Source: Sodalis praecaptivus
GTDB taxonomy: Bacteria; Pseudomonadota; Gammaproteobacteria; Enterobacterales; Enterobacteriaceae
Direction of reading: 5' to 3'
Assembly: GCF_000517425.1 (NCBI RefSeq)
Contig: NZ_CP006569.1
Coordinates: 2,418,001-2,482,000 of the forward strand
Length of the DNA: 64,000 bases
Shown: one piece after another, positions 29,177 to 37,375 of the stretch
How the letters are laid out: every line of letters begins with the position of its first letter
Position numbering within the stretch: position 1 is the first letter of the stretch
Notes under the pieces: model-generated
Databases searched by the model: none
Seen by the model: the letters and a program-made list of their open reading frames with translations, nothing else
What the model was told of the DNA's origin: nothing
Made by a program: the position numbers and the translations under genes

Positions 29177-30001
29177 ATGAGTAAATCTTACGAATCGACA
29201 ACCGGACTTTGCCTAGCAGAATTTATGGGTACCGGCTTATTTATTTTTTTCGGCACCAGCGTTCTGAGTGCGGCAAAAGTGGCGGGGGCCAGCTTTGGTC
29301 TTTGGGAAATTTGCGTGGTCTGGGGGCTCGGCATTGCGTTTGCGGTCTACCTGACGGCAGGACTCTCCGGCGCTCATCTTAATCCCGCGGTGACGATATC
29401 CTTGTGGATGTTTGCCCGTTTTGACCGCCGAAAAGTGGTACCCTACATTGCGGCGCAAATGGCCGGCGCGTTTTGCGGCGCGGCATTGACCTATCTGATT
29501 TACCACAATATGTTTGCCGAGTACGAGCATGCGCATCAGATGATACGAGGCAGCCAGGATAGCCTGTATCTGGCCAGTATATTTTCAACCTATCCGGCCG
29601 CCTCCATCAGCCTATGGCTGGCGGGATTAGTGGAAATCATCATCAGCTCAATTTTGCTAGGACTTATCATGGCGCTAACCGATGATGGTAACGGCGTTCC
29701 TAAAGGACCGCTTGCGCCCCTTCTGATCGGAATGCTGGTGGCCGTTATCGGCGCAGCAACGGCGCCTTTGACCGGTTTTGCCATGAACCCGGCACGCGAC
29801 TTTGGCCCCAAATTCTTCGCCTTCCTTAATGGCTGGGGCTCGGTTGCGATGACGGGTGGCAGAGATATTCCCTACTTCCTGATACCGCTGATTGCGCCTG
29901 TTATCGGCGGAACCCTGGGGGCCGCGATTTATCGTTATGGTATCGGGCGTCATTTACCCGCAGCAAAAACAGAAAACGGGGTAAACCAAACCACCGCCTG
30001 A
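29177..30001 (+). CDS. pduF: Aquaglyceroporin, propanediol diffusion facilitator (PduF-like)
   Basis: A 274-residue MIP-family channel of the inner membrane. Both selectivity motifs are present, HLNPAVTIS at about residue 68 and the second as MNPARDFGPK near residue 200, the latter with the Asp typical of glycerol/diol facilitators. Six hydrophobic segments are visible. It likely lets 1,2-propanediol or glycerol into the cell. ACAGGAAACC precedes the ATG. It is the last + strand gene of the cluster and converges on the BMC-H gene across a shared terminator. Confidence 0.92.
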   Translation: MSKSYESTTGLCLAEFMGTGLFIFFGTSVLSAAKVAGASFGLWEICVVWGLGIAFAVYLTAGLSGAHLNPAVTISLWMFARFDRRKVVPYIAAQMAGAFCGAALTYLIYHNMFAEYEHAHQMIRGSQDSLYLASIFSTYPAASISLWLAGLVEIIISSILLGLIMALTDDGNGVPKGPLAPLLIGMLVAVIGAATAPLTGFAMNPARDFGPKFFAFLNGWGSVAMTGGRDIPYFLIPLIAPVIGGTLGAAIYRYGIGRHLPAAKTENGVNQTTA

Positions 30002-30116
30002 CAGACATCACCTTGACGCACGCCGTCGTACTGACCGATACGCCGGCGTTTTGGTGTCTCTCCCCTTCCCCCTGATAGGCCGTCATCCCCCCTAACCTGC
30101 GCACGACGTGCACAAA

Positions 30117-30140
30117 AAAGCCACCCTCAGGTGGCTTTAT
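30117..30140. terminator. Bidirectional terminator between convergent BMC operons
   Basis: AAAGCCACC (30117-30125), loop CTCA, GGTGGCTTT (30130-30138) makes a perfect 9-bp stem. On the minus strand it is followed by six T residues, and on the plus strand by TTTATT. It would end both the facilitator transcript and the metK/BMC-H transcript. Confidence 0.9.
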
Positions 30141-30154
30141 TCAACATCGTCATT

Positions 30155-30727
30155 CTACCGTCGAGCGCCCTTGATTTTTGCCCGTTGCGCCTTTTTATCG
30201 TCCTGCGCGAATGTTTCTGTCCCCTTTTCCAGGCAGTGTTCAGCGTCGTCTTGGCATTGAGCGGGCACCCTTTCCGCCGGCGAAGACGCAGGAGCAGACG
30301 CATCCATTTTCACCTCTTCTCTCTGTGCCAGGCAATCTGACAGACTCGCGACAGGCTCAAGGTTGATAACCGCGATCCTTTCCTCATTGTGTGCCTCAGC
30401 CGCTGGTTTGTCGTGCGTAATGGGTGCCGCAGGATTGGCCCCCCCGGTTTCCCCGGAGGCAATCAGCGCGTCAATACCGGTCGCGGTACGCGCTATCACC
30501 TTCCAGGCGTAAACTTGCCCTATTCGGTTTGCGGCGGCAACGCCCGCGGCAACCGCCGCGTTCATCGCGCCAACGTCGCCGGTGAATTTCACCGTCACCA
30601 GACCACCGCCTTTCGTCAGCTCGTATCCGACCAGGTCGACATTCGCCGATTTCATTGCGGCATCGGCGGCTTCAACCGCCACCGTTAAGCCGACGGTTTC
30701 AATTAAGCCTAAGCTCTGCCCGGACAT
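30155..30727 (-). CDS. BMC-H shell protein with long C-terminal extension
   Basis: A 190-residue protein whose first 85 or so residues are a canonical BMC domain (GLIETVGLTVAVEAADAAMKSANVDLVGYE, with a glycine-rich pore loop KGGGL). The remaining 100 residues are a hydrophilic Ala/Pro/Glu-rich tail with three cysteines (in SDCLAQ and QCQDDAEHC) and a lysine/arginine-rich end. PduK has a comparable tailed layout. It is 12 bp downstream of metK on the minus strand, apart from the other shell genes. The ATG at 30727 is preceded by AGGAG. Confidence 0.9.
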   Translation of the reverse strand: MSGQSLGLIETVGLTVAVEAADAAMKSANVDLVGYELTKGGGLVTVKFTGDVGAMNAAVAAGVAAANRIGQVYAWKVIARTATGIDALIASGETGGANPAAPITHDKPAAEAHNEERIAVINLEPVASLSDCLAQREEVKMDASAPASSPAERVPAQCQDDAEHCLEKGTETFAQDDKKAQRAKIKGARR

Positions 30728-30739
30728 CACTTTCTCCTG

Positions 30740-31930
30740 TTATTTTGTCGCTAATGAGGTATAGGTGAGCGCACACGTCAGACCCACCGCATCATCACGA
30801 AGCAGCGCCGCCTTATCCGTGGACTCCCATGGAAAGATTTCACGACCAAAGTGGCCATAGCACGCCGTCTGGCGGTAGCGAGGTGCCAGCAAATCGAGCT
30901 TATGAATAATGCCGTAGACGCTCAGGTCAAAATGGTGTTCAACGAGGCGGGCCAGAGTGTCAGATGAAAGCCGCGAAGTGCCAAAGGTGTTAACTCGCAC
31001 AGAAACCGGCCGGGATAAGCCTATGGCCCAGGCCAGTTGAATTTCACAGCGTTTTGCCAGACCGGCTGCAACGATATTTTTTGCCACATAGCGCGCAGCA
31101 TAGGCGGCAGAACGATCGACCTTGGAAGGGTCCTTGCCTGAAAACGCGCCACCGCCGTGACAGGCTGCGCCGCCGTAGGTGTCGACGATGATTTTACGCC
31201 CTGTTAAACCGCAATCCGCAGCCGGTCCTCCGCTGACGAACGGGCCGGCGGGATTAATCAATAACCGTGTTTCTGGCGTCAACCACGCTGAGGGAATGAC
31301 GGGCTTAACGATCTCTTCAATGATTGCGTCACGCAGAGAGGCGAGCGGAACATCAGCACGATGCTGTGTTGACACGACGATGGCGGCGGCATGGTGTATT
31401 TGCCCATCGCAATAGCGTAACGTGACCTGACTTTTGGCATCCGGCAATAAGCCCTCAAGCCGACACGTCTTACGCAGTAGCGCCTGTCGCTCCATCAATC
31501 TGTGTGCATACAGTAGAGCAGCGGGCATCAGTTGCGGTGTTTCATCGCATGCATAACCGAAGGTGATCCCCTGGTCACCCGCACCGAGAGAGGTCGGATC
31601 GCTGGCGCGGATACCCGTGGCGATATCCTCCGATTGCCGACCCAGCAGGCTCATAACCGCGCAAGTCGCGCCGTCAAACCCAATCTCTGAGTCATCGTAA
31701 CCAATGGCTTTCACCGTACTGCGCACAATTTGTTCGACATCGATGTTTACAGCGGAGGATATTTCACCTGCCAGGATCACTGCGCCGGTTTTCACCAGGC
31801 ATTCGCATGCCACTTTAACCCAGGGATCCCGTAACAGGTATGCATCAAGAATGGCGTCAGAGATCTGGTCCGCTATCTTATCCGGATGCCCTTCAGCAAC
31901 CGATTCAGAGGTAAAAAGATATTCGTCCAC
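30740..31930 (-). CDS. metK: S-adenosylmethionine synthetase (BMC-locus paralogue)
   Basis: MetK makes SAM from methionine and ATP. The 396-residue protein keeps the family motifs [45 protein letters not shown], and [23 protein letters not shown], so it should be active, yet it diverges from the housekeeping enterobacterial enzyme ([12 protein letters not shown], extended C-terminus). SAM synthetase genes are known in propanediol-type glycyl-radical loci, where SAM feeds the activase. Start is GTG at 31930 with no clear ribosome-binding site. It is co-oriented with the sensor and regulator genes. Confidence 0.9.
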   Translation of the reverse strand: MDEYLFTSESVAEGHPDKIADQISDAILDAYLLRDPWVKVACECLVKTGAVILAGEISSAVNIDVEQIVRSTVKAIGYDDSEIGFDGATCAVMSLLGRQSEDIATGIRASDPTSLGAGDQGITFGYACDETPQLMPAALLYAHRLMERQALLRKTCRLEGLLPDAKSQVTLRYCDGQIHHAAAIVVSTQHRADVPLASLRDAIIEEIVKPVIPSAWLTPETRLLINPAGPFVSGGPAADCGLTGRKIIVDTYGGAACHGGGAFSGKDPSKVDRSAAYAARYVAKNIVAAGLAKRCEIQLAWAIGLSRPVSVRVNTFGTSRLSSDTLARLVEHHFDLSVYGIIHKLDLLAPRYRQTACYGHFGREIFPWESTDKAALLRDDAVGLTCALTYTSLATK

Positions 31931-32015
31931 GACGGCGCCACGTTCAAAGGAGAGAGGTCAATTTTAACGGTCACCGGTTTCCAGGGACGTAAACTATGTT
32001 GCGGGGATAGCGGAC

Positions 32016-32050
32016 TTTTTTGCGCTCACGCTTACGGCAAGCGCAAAAAA
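32016..32050. other. 11-bp inverted repeat upstream of metK
   Basis: TTTTTTGCGCT (32016-32026) and AGCGCAAAAAA (32040-32050) are perfectly complementary. The T-rich arm comes first on both strands, the reverse of a normal terminator. It lies between the response-regulator stop and the metK start and could be an operator or leader structure. Confidence 0.6.
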
Positions 32051-32061
32051 ACCCGGGGACA

Positions 32062-33114
32062 TCAGCACGCCTCTGGCGAGACAAGGCGACGGTAATCTGA
32101 TGGGGCAATGCTGGTCTCTTTTTTGAAGATGCGGCAGAAATAATTCGCATCCTGCCAAGAAAGTTCAAGCGCGATCGTGTTGACCTTTAAGTCACTAAAT
32201 TGCAGAAGCGATTTTGCCATGCTGATTTTACGGCGGGTAATGTAACTTGAAAAACCCGTGCCCAAGGTCTTTTTAAACGCTCGGCTCAAATAGCAAGGAC
32301 TGACAAAGGCTTTAGAGGCAATGTCATCCAAAGTAAAATTTTTGAAGATATTTTTCTCAATATGAAATAGAGCCCGGCTAACAAAATCCATATTACCATT
32401 GACATTTTTGAACACGTGCTCAAAAATATCATCACTAAGGCTTAATAAACTGGTCATTACGCGCCAATAATTGCTTGGGGGTAATCCCTGCTGTTGAATA
32501 TTTATAATAATTGCGGCGACTTTATTTCGGCAGGAGACATATTTTTCCCCAAGCCCTGCAAGATATTGCTGTAGTAATTCAAGGACATCAGTCACCGTTG
32601 TCGATCGATCGCTGTTAAACGTCTGACCGGTGCATGCCGCATCAAGGATGCTGAATAAAAACCTATGCCAGCCAGGATAATCACAGCGGCTTATCAAATC
32701 GCTTATTTTTTGTCGCAACTCCCGGGTGACCGCGGCCCCTTCTTCATCAACGAACAACGTTTTACGAATAGTCTCACTCAAGGTACTGGGCTTTACAGGT
32801 TTTAAAAGATAGTCGTCAACTTTTAGACTGAGCATATGGCGGACGATTTCAAAGTCATCATTTGCCGTCGTCACGATGACTTTGGTCTCCGTATTTTTCT
32901 GCTTAAGATATTCAATAACCTGATGACCATTTGGCAGCGGGATATTAATATCAACGAACATCATGTCAATTTGACTTAGCTGATCAATCAACTGAATAGC
33001 CTTCCTGCCGGTGGGCGCCTCATGAATGACGGAATTTTCAACACAACGTGAGATGATGCGTTTTAGCGATTCAGACTCGATATACTCATCTTCAACAATG
33101 ACAATATTATACAT
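32062..33114 (-). CDS. Response regulator with AraC-type DNA-binding domain
   Basis: A 350-residue YesN-like regulator. The N-terminal receiver has the acidic pocket VEDEY and the phosphoacceptor Asp55 in FVDINIPLPNG, with LLKPVKP as the lysine motif. The C-terminal AraC domain carries two helix-turn-helix units, ending SLLQFSDLKVNTIALELSWQDANYFCRIFKKET. With the kinase directly upstream it should switch on the BMC locus when diol is sensed. The ATG at 33114 follows GGAG at good spacing; a GTG lies two codons upstream. GC content is lower than in the enzyme genes. Confidence 0.9.
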   Translation of the reverse strand: MYNIVIVEDEYIESESLKRIISRCVENSVIHEAPTGRKAIQLIDQLSQIDMMFVDINIPLPNGHQVIEYLKQKNTETKVIVTTANDDFEIVRHMLSLKVDDYLLKPVKPSTLSETIRKTLFVDEEGAAVTRELRQKISDLISRCDYPGWHRFLFSILDAACTGQTFNSDRSTTVTDVLELLQQYLAGLGEKYVSCRNKVAAIIINIQQQGLPPSNYWRVMTSLLSLSDDIFEHVFKNVNGNMDFVSRALFHIEKNIFKNFTLDDIASKAFVSPCYLSRAFKKTLGTGFSSYITRRKISMAKSLLQFSDLKVNTIALELSWQDANYFCRIFKKETSIAPSDYRRLVSPEAC

Positions 33115-33129
33115 ACACACGCTCCAGAC

Positions 33130-34359
33130 TCAGGCAGGCACCAAAGGGAACCTTAACGTAATTGTAGTACCGAGCATTGGCTTATGGGGACTGGAGATTT
33201 GCAAGCTATAGCTTTCTCCAAATAACAATTGCAGGCGATTATTGATGTTATTAATACCTATTCCCCCTTTTTGTCGGTTCAGGTTTCCTGAAAGGATATA
33301 GGCAATATCTTCTGGCGAGATCCCATCCCCATTATCTGTGATTTCAACGATCACATCCTTGCGGTCGTCACTCGCACGCAGAATAATATGGCTTTTGGTT
33401 TCTCGTGGCTCAACGACATAATTGAAAAAATTCTCTACCAGGGGCTGAAGAATCAAAAATGGACACACAACATTTTTATATTCTCTCGGAATATCGCAAG
33501 CATAATCAAAGCGGTCATTCATTCTGACCTTCTGAATTGCCATGTAGCAATTTACATAATTCATTTCCTGGCCAAGCGTAATCAATCCATTATTATTCTT
33601 GCGTAAAAGGTAGCGCATCATATCTGAAAAATCGTGCACCATCGTTTCCGTGCGGCTGGCATCCTCAAGAAATGCAAGACGACCAATAGTATTCAGCACA
33701 TTGAATAAAAAATGCGGATTTATCTGGTAAGAAAGCGCTTTAAATTCCGCTTCGTGCAACGAGCGTTCAATTTCAACACGCTTACGTAATTCACTGGTCA
33801 ATTCCTGCTCTTTATGGCGTAACTCACGTTGAATGTTATTAGCATGTGCTTGTTCTACCAGATACGAGGCCACATGAAGGAGCGTATAGGCTGTGGATTC
33901 AAAACGTTCATATGGCATGCGCTGCGTAGTGTGATGCAAATTCACCAGCCAGGGGTTTTCTTGCCAAAGGAGATTATTATCAACAATATAAGGAATTCTT
34001 TTTTCTTTATCTTCTTCCACTTTCACCTGGCCGGAAATGAAGGCGCCAAGATAATGATTGTTAATCATTATGGGTACGGCAAATTCTACAAAGCCGCAGT
34101 AACAGCGATAAACTACCGGCTCCCCGGCACGCATTGCCGCTTCGCCGCCCGCGCTGTCGCTGTCGTAGCAATGCCGGGCCAGCGTCTCATTCATTCTGGA
34201 ACGTGCACAAAAATCCGAAAAACCGCTCGGGCGAGTGACAGGAACCCCTTCCTGATCCACCACCACAAGAGCAATCATCATTGATTTACTGAAGTTGTCC
34301 TGGAGTGTTTGCAAACGATCGACATCAAGAAATTCGTGCAATTTATATTTTTTTTGCAT
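33130..34359 (-). CDS. Sensor histidine kinase with PocR ligand domain
   Basis: A 409-residue cytosolic kinase without transmembrane segments. Residues 1-170 form a PocR domain (ASGF-like [39 protein letters not shown]), a fold that binds small diols and related molecules. A coiled coil follows ([16 protein letters not shown]), then a LytS/YesM-type kinase core with phospho-His in [13 protein letters not shown] and the ATPase motif [10 protein letters not shown] with [12 protein letters not shown]. Its cognate regulator starts 15 bp later. Start ATG at 34359 is used; a GTG three codons upstream is possible. Confidence 0.9.
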   Translation of the reverse strand: MQKKYKLHEFLDVDRLQTLQDNFSKSMMIALVVVDQEGVPVTRPSGFSDFCARSRMNETLARHCYDSDSAGGEAAMRAGEPVVYRCYCGFVEFAVPIMINNHYLGAFISGQVKVEEDKEKRIPYIVDNNLLWQENPWLVNLHHTTQRMPYERFESTAYTLLHVASYLVEQAHANNIQRELRHKEQELTSELRKRVEIERSLHEAEFKALSYQINPHFLFNVLNTIGRLAFLEDASRTETMVHDFSDMMRYLLRKNNNGLITLGQEMNYVNCYMAIQKVRMNDRFDYACDIPREYKNVVCPFLILQPLVENFFNYVVEPRETKSHIILRASDDRKDVIVEITDNGDGISPEDIAYILSGNLNRQKGGIGINNINNRLQLLFGESYSLQISSPHKPMLGTTITLRFPLVPA

Positions 34360-34837
34360 GCCATCCACGGAATCAATTTTAATACAACGAAACTATAGCG
34401 CATCCCACGATTAAAAATAATGAAACGGCTCACAAACAAAAAATTAAATGTGTTATTTATGTTAAAATGACGTGCTTTATGTTTTTATTTGGTTACCACA
34501 TTCAGTTTTTTTGTTTAACTTAAAAAAAAGAAAGCCAATATCTGATTTATTAAAAAAAAGACGACGAAATGTTCTTATTTGTGTCTACTCTTTTCAATTG
34601 TTGAATTTAAAAACTATTTTTACCGTCTTCATCAGACTGACGATAAATGCAGGCACTACCACTATCATAATTAGAAAACGCTATTTATAAGTTATGAACA
34701 ACCATCATTAGATTCTGGAGACGGCTTGAGCCGTGAACTCAACAACACAAGACAGCGGCTCGGTAACCTGACAAAGTCGACAGGGCCGCGACCGCAGCTC
34801 TGTACCAAACGCTGATATCATAAACCTCTCGGTCTCA
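34360..34837. other. AT-rich spacer
   Basis: A strongly AT-rich stretch upstream of the sensor kinase with several A and T runs. It must hold the kinase promoter on the minus strand. A 72-codon frame (34472-34690) is low-complexity and not called. Confidence 0.5.
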
Positions 34838-35640
34838 GAGCCTGTTCATAAAATTGTGTCATCGCCGGTTTTTGATATGTTTACCGCAACACCCTGAATA
34901 GGTGAATTTAGGGACGAGAAACAATTACAGGCTCTTGCCACCGAACTGGCGGAAAAACTCAAAACCCCTGATCACTTGAGTCAGCTTTCCCGCTTTTTGC
35001 AAAAGCTGACGGTCGAGACGGCACCCCATGCTGAGCTGCCCCCCCCTTTGGGCCACGAGAAGCAGCAGCCCAAATCCGGCTGCAACACCCATAACGGCTA
35101 CTCCGCCAAGACGGTAGCTAGCGAAGAAGGCCCTGGATATCCGCACGCCCGTGACCGGGAAAAGCGCAGCTGGGCAGGTGGCTGGCGGGAATGAAGGCGC
35201 AACGTTCTGGCTGGGCGTGTGGGCGTGCTGACGGAGATGAACAACCGGGGCTTGCTCGATATCTTCGTCGCCGGTGTTGACGGCTTGAAAGACTTCCCCG
35301 ACGCCATCAACGCCGTTTATCCACAGTTTCGCCTCCAGTAGTGCATTGTTCATATGGCGCGCAACAGCCTGAACTACGTGTCATGGCGCGATTACAAGGC
35401 CGTCACTGGCGGGCTGAAAGCAGTCTATCAAGCCCCGACAGAAGAAGCTGCTCTGACCGCCCTGGATGCGGTCGCCGACAAACGGGGATAAGCGCTACCC
35501 GCACATCAGCCGGAGCTGGCGGGCGAATTGGGCTAACCTGTCAACGCGGTTCGGGTATCCGTCTGATATCCGCAAGGCCCTTTTTACCACCCACGCTATT
35601 GAGTCGTTAAATAGCGTTATCCGGCATGCGTTCAAATAAC
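34838..35640 (+). mobile_element. Decayed IS256-family insertion sequence
   Basis: The left end at about 34838 (GAGCCTGTTCATAAAATTGTG) looks like an IS256-type terminal repeat. The transposase reading starts at 34910, where the expected ATG is AGG, and runs DEKQLQALATELAEKLKTP. It is readable to GYSAKTV near 35110, has an internal deletion, resumes at LTEMNNRGLLDIFVAGVDGLKDFPDAI, and ends after several stops and frameshifts at about 35637 (LNSVIRHAFK). The right terminal repeat was not found. It is inactive. Confidence 0.8.
34910..35637 (+). pseudogene. IS256-family (mutator-type) transposase fragment
   Basis: Remnant of a roughly 400-residue DDE transposase. Lost start codon (AGG for ATG), an internal deletion of the DNA-binding/early catalytic part, in-frame stops (for example after FRLQ and after ADKRG) and frameshifts show that it cannot make a working protein. 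The recognisable pieces are the N-terminal helical region, the VDGLKDFPDAINAVYPQ segment and the [21 protein letters not shown] segment. Confidence 0.85.
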
Positions 35641-35698
35641 CGGCTTAGGCTGTCTCGCCCCCCGGGTCAGCGAACATCCGCAGCCCGATGACTATCAC

Positions 35699-35724
35699 AA
35701 AATCCACGCCAACGCGTGGATTTT
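35699..35724 (+). terminator. AAAATCCACGC-type hairpin after IS remnant
   Basis: An 11-bp perfect stem (AAAATCCACGC, loop CAAC, GCGTGGATTTT) about 60 bp after the transposase remnant. The stem sequence matches those of the ychF terminator and the 41.7-kb hairpin. Confidence 0.7.
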
Positions 35725-36450
35725 ACTCTTATTGATGCCCCGTCGATGGCGACCGTCGGATTCACGCCGACATGCGGTGTGGAATGACGGGTGCAGGATG
35801 ATCGCTATCGGTAATTACCAAATAGCCCTACGCGCGTCCATCATAGCTAAAAATGCATGCCCCCTACTCTGCCGGCGTGGGAAAATGATAATCCCAATAT
35901 GTCATGGCCAAGCTCGCGGCGGGAACCCTGTCTCGGCATACTCTTTCTTGTCAAATAATCCTGTCAACATCTTATTCAGATTAATTTATCCTTCAATTGT
36001 AGTTTAATTATCGCTGCATTGCGCAAGCGCTATTCGACACTCGCCATTACCACTTGGTGTTTTTAATGCCGAAATAGTCCTTTGATATCAACAATAGTAG
36101 GCGATGCGATAAATAAGAGAGTGCAAATAGGAAAGATTTTCATCTTGTCAGGCTTGCAATATGATGACGACAATTGTATATCTTATGAGAAAGACGTCAG
36201 CGTAAAAATTTTAACAGACATAATGCTTAGTAAACCCTATTATTATCAATAATCACGCCAACCCTAATGCCGGCATACTCGTCATTTTATCTTAAGCGAT
36301 AACGGGATTAACCGGAAATCTTGCAAGTCTGGTAACTTGTCGCCGTGCTTAAAATAACCGTGATGGATTAAATCGTAATGCATGATCGACATCTAACGCT
36401 ACTCGGTGTAGTGATAAGCATTAACATGAAATGTTTAGAAGGAGATACGT
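35725..36450. other. Non-coding AT-rich leader of effector region
   Basis: No supported gene. The second half becomes markedly AT-rich and leads into the ribosome-binding site AGAAGGAGATA (36437-36447) of the LRR gene. Promoters for the effector genes probably lie here but none was assigned. Confidence 0.5.
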
Positions 36451-37263
36451 TTGTTAGCTCATAATGCATCCACATCTCGCGCCATTTTTATGACTAACCG
36501 TCATACGGAAACTAATATACTCGAGCATTGGAAAAAGTGGCGGGACAAAAAAAACTACGGTGAAGGAGAAAACAAAGACCTTGCCTTTAAGCTAATGACC
36601 GATTGTTTTTTCAGGCAAACGGAGAAGTTAAAACTAAGCAATCTAGGCCTCAAAACGCTGCCTGAATCTTTACCACCCGCTATAAAGGAACTGGATATTC
36701 AAGGTAATAAACTCACTCAATTACCTGACAATCTTCCCTTAAACCTGGAAAAATTAAATGTTAGCGGTAACCAACTGGTTGCATTGCAAAAGAATTTACC
36801 TGAAAGTATTACGTGCTTAATTTTAGCCAATAATGCATTCGAGGAAATACCCTGTCATCTACCCTCCAAACTCATAAATCTTGATTTGTCATCCAATAAC
36901 ATCACCGCGATACATCATCAGCTACCCACCGAAATGACGTGTTTGAACTGCGCAAATAATAAAATAACCTCCGTGCAAAACTTACCTGCTCATCTAGAAT
37001 TACTTTTTCTCATGCATAATGAATTGGCTAGCTTTGAAGCAACGATTCCTGTAAGCATAAAAACAATCAATATACAACATAATAGATTGCGTACTCTTCC
37101 CTGTGAATTTCTCTCGATAAAAAGTGATGATGCCGCAATTTTTCTCGAAGGGAATCCGTTATCGACTGAAACGTTAGAGACGCTTGTTGAGTTGGAAACC
37201 AACCCCAATGGCGCAGCACCGCAATTTTATTTCAGCAACGGGGGTGAGAGGGAGAGTTGGTGA
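36451..37263 (+). CDS. LPX leucine-rich-repeat effector without NEL domain
   Basis: A 270-residue protein of the IpaH/SspH/SlrP type III effector group. Residues 25-65 form the family cap (LEHWKKWRDKKNYGEGENK, TDCFFR), followed by eight roughly 20-residue LPX repeats (LPESLPPAIKELDIQGNKLTQ pattern) and the usual post-repeat segment EGNPLSTETLETL ending PQFYFSN. The chain stops exactly where the NEL E3 ubiquitin ligase domain would begin. No ligase-like sequence follows. Start is TTG at 36451 with a strong GGAGATA site; ATG at 36490 is the alternative. Low GC suggests recent transfer. Secretion is inferred, not shown. Confidence 0.85.
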   Translation: MLAHNASTSRAIFMTNRHTETNILEHWKKWRDKKNYGEGENKDLAFKLMTDCFFRQTEKLKLSNLGLKTLPESLPPAIKELDIQGNKLTQLPDNLPLNLEKLNVSGNQLVALQKNLPESITCLILANNAFEEIPCHLPSKLINLDLSSNNITAIHHQLPTEMTCLNCANNKITSVQNLPAHLELLFLMHNELASFEATIPVSIKTINIQHNRLRTLPCEFLSIKSDDAAIFLEGNPLSTETLETLVELETNPNGAAPQFYFSNGGERESW

Positions 37264-37375
37264 TAGTTACAATCTGTAAGTGAAAGAGGAGAAACCGTTA
37301 ATCTAATCGAAATAGTTGTGATATCTGATGAATTGTGCTCATGCAATTCTTTCTATTAATGACATGAGGTGATCT

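Noticed and set aside
34910-35637. Functional IS256 transposase
   Set aside because: The start codon is lost and there are deletions, stops and frameshifts.
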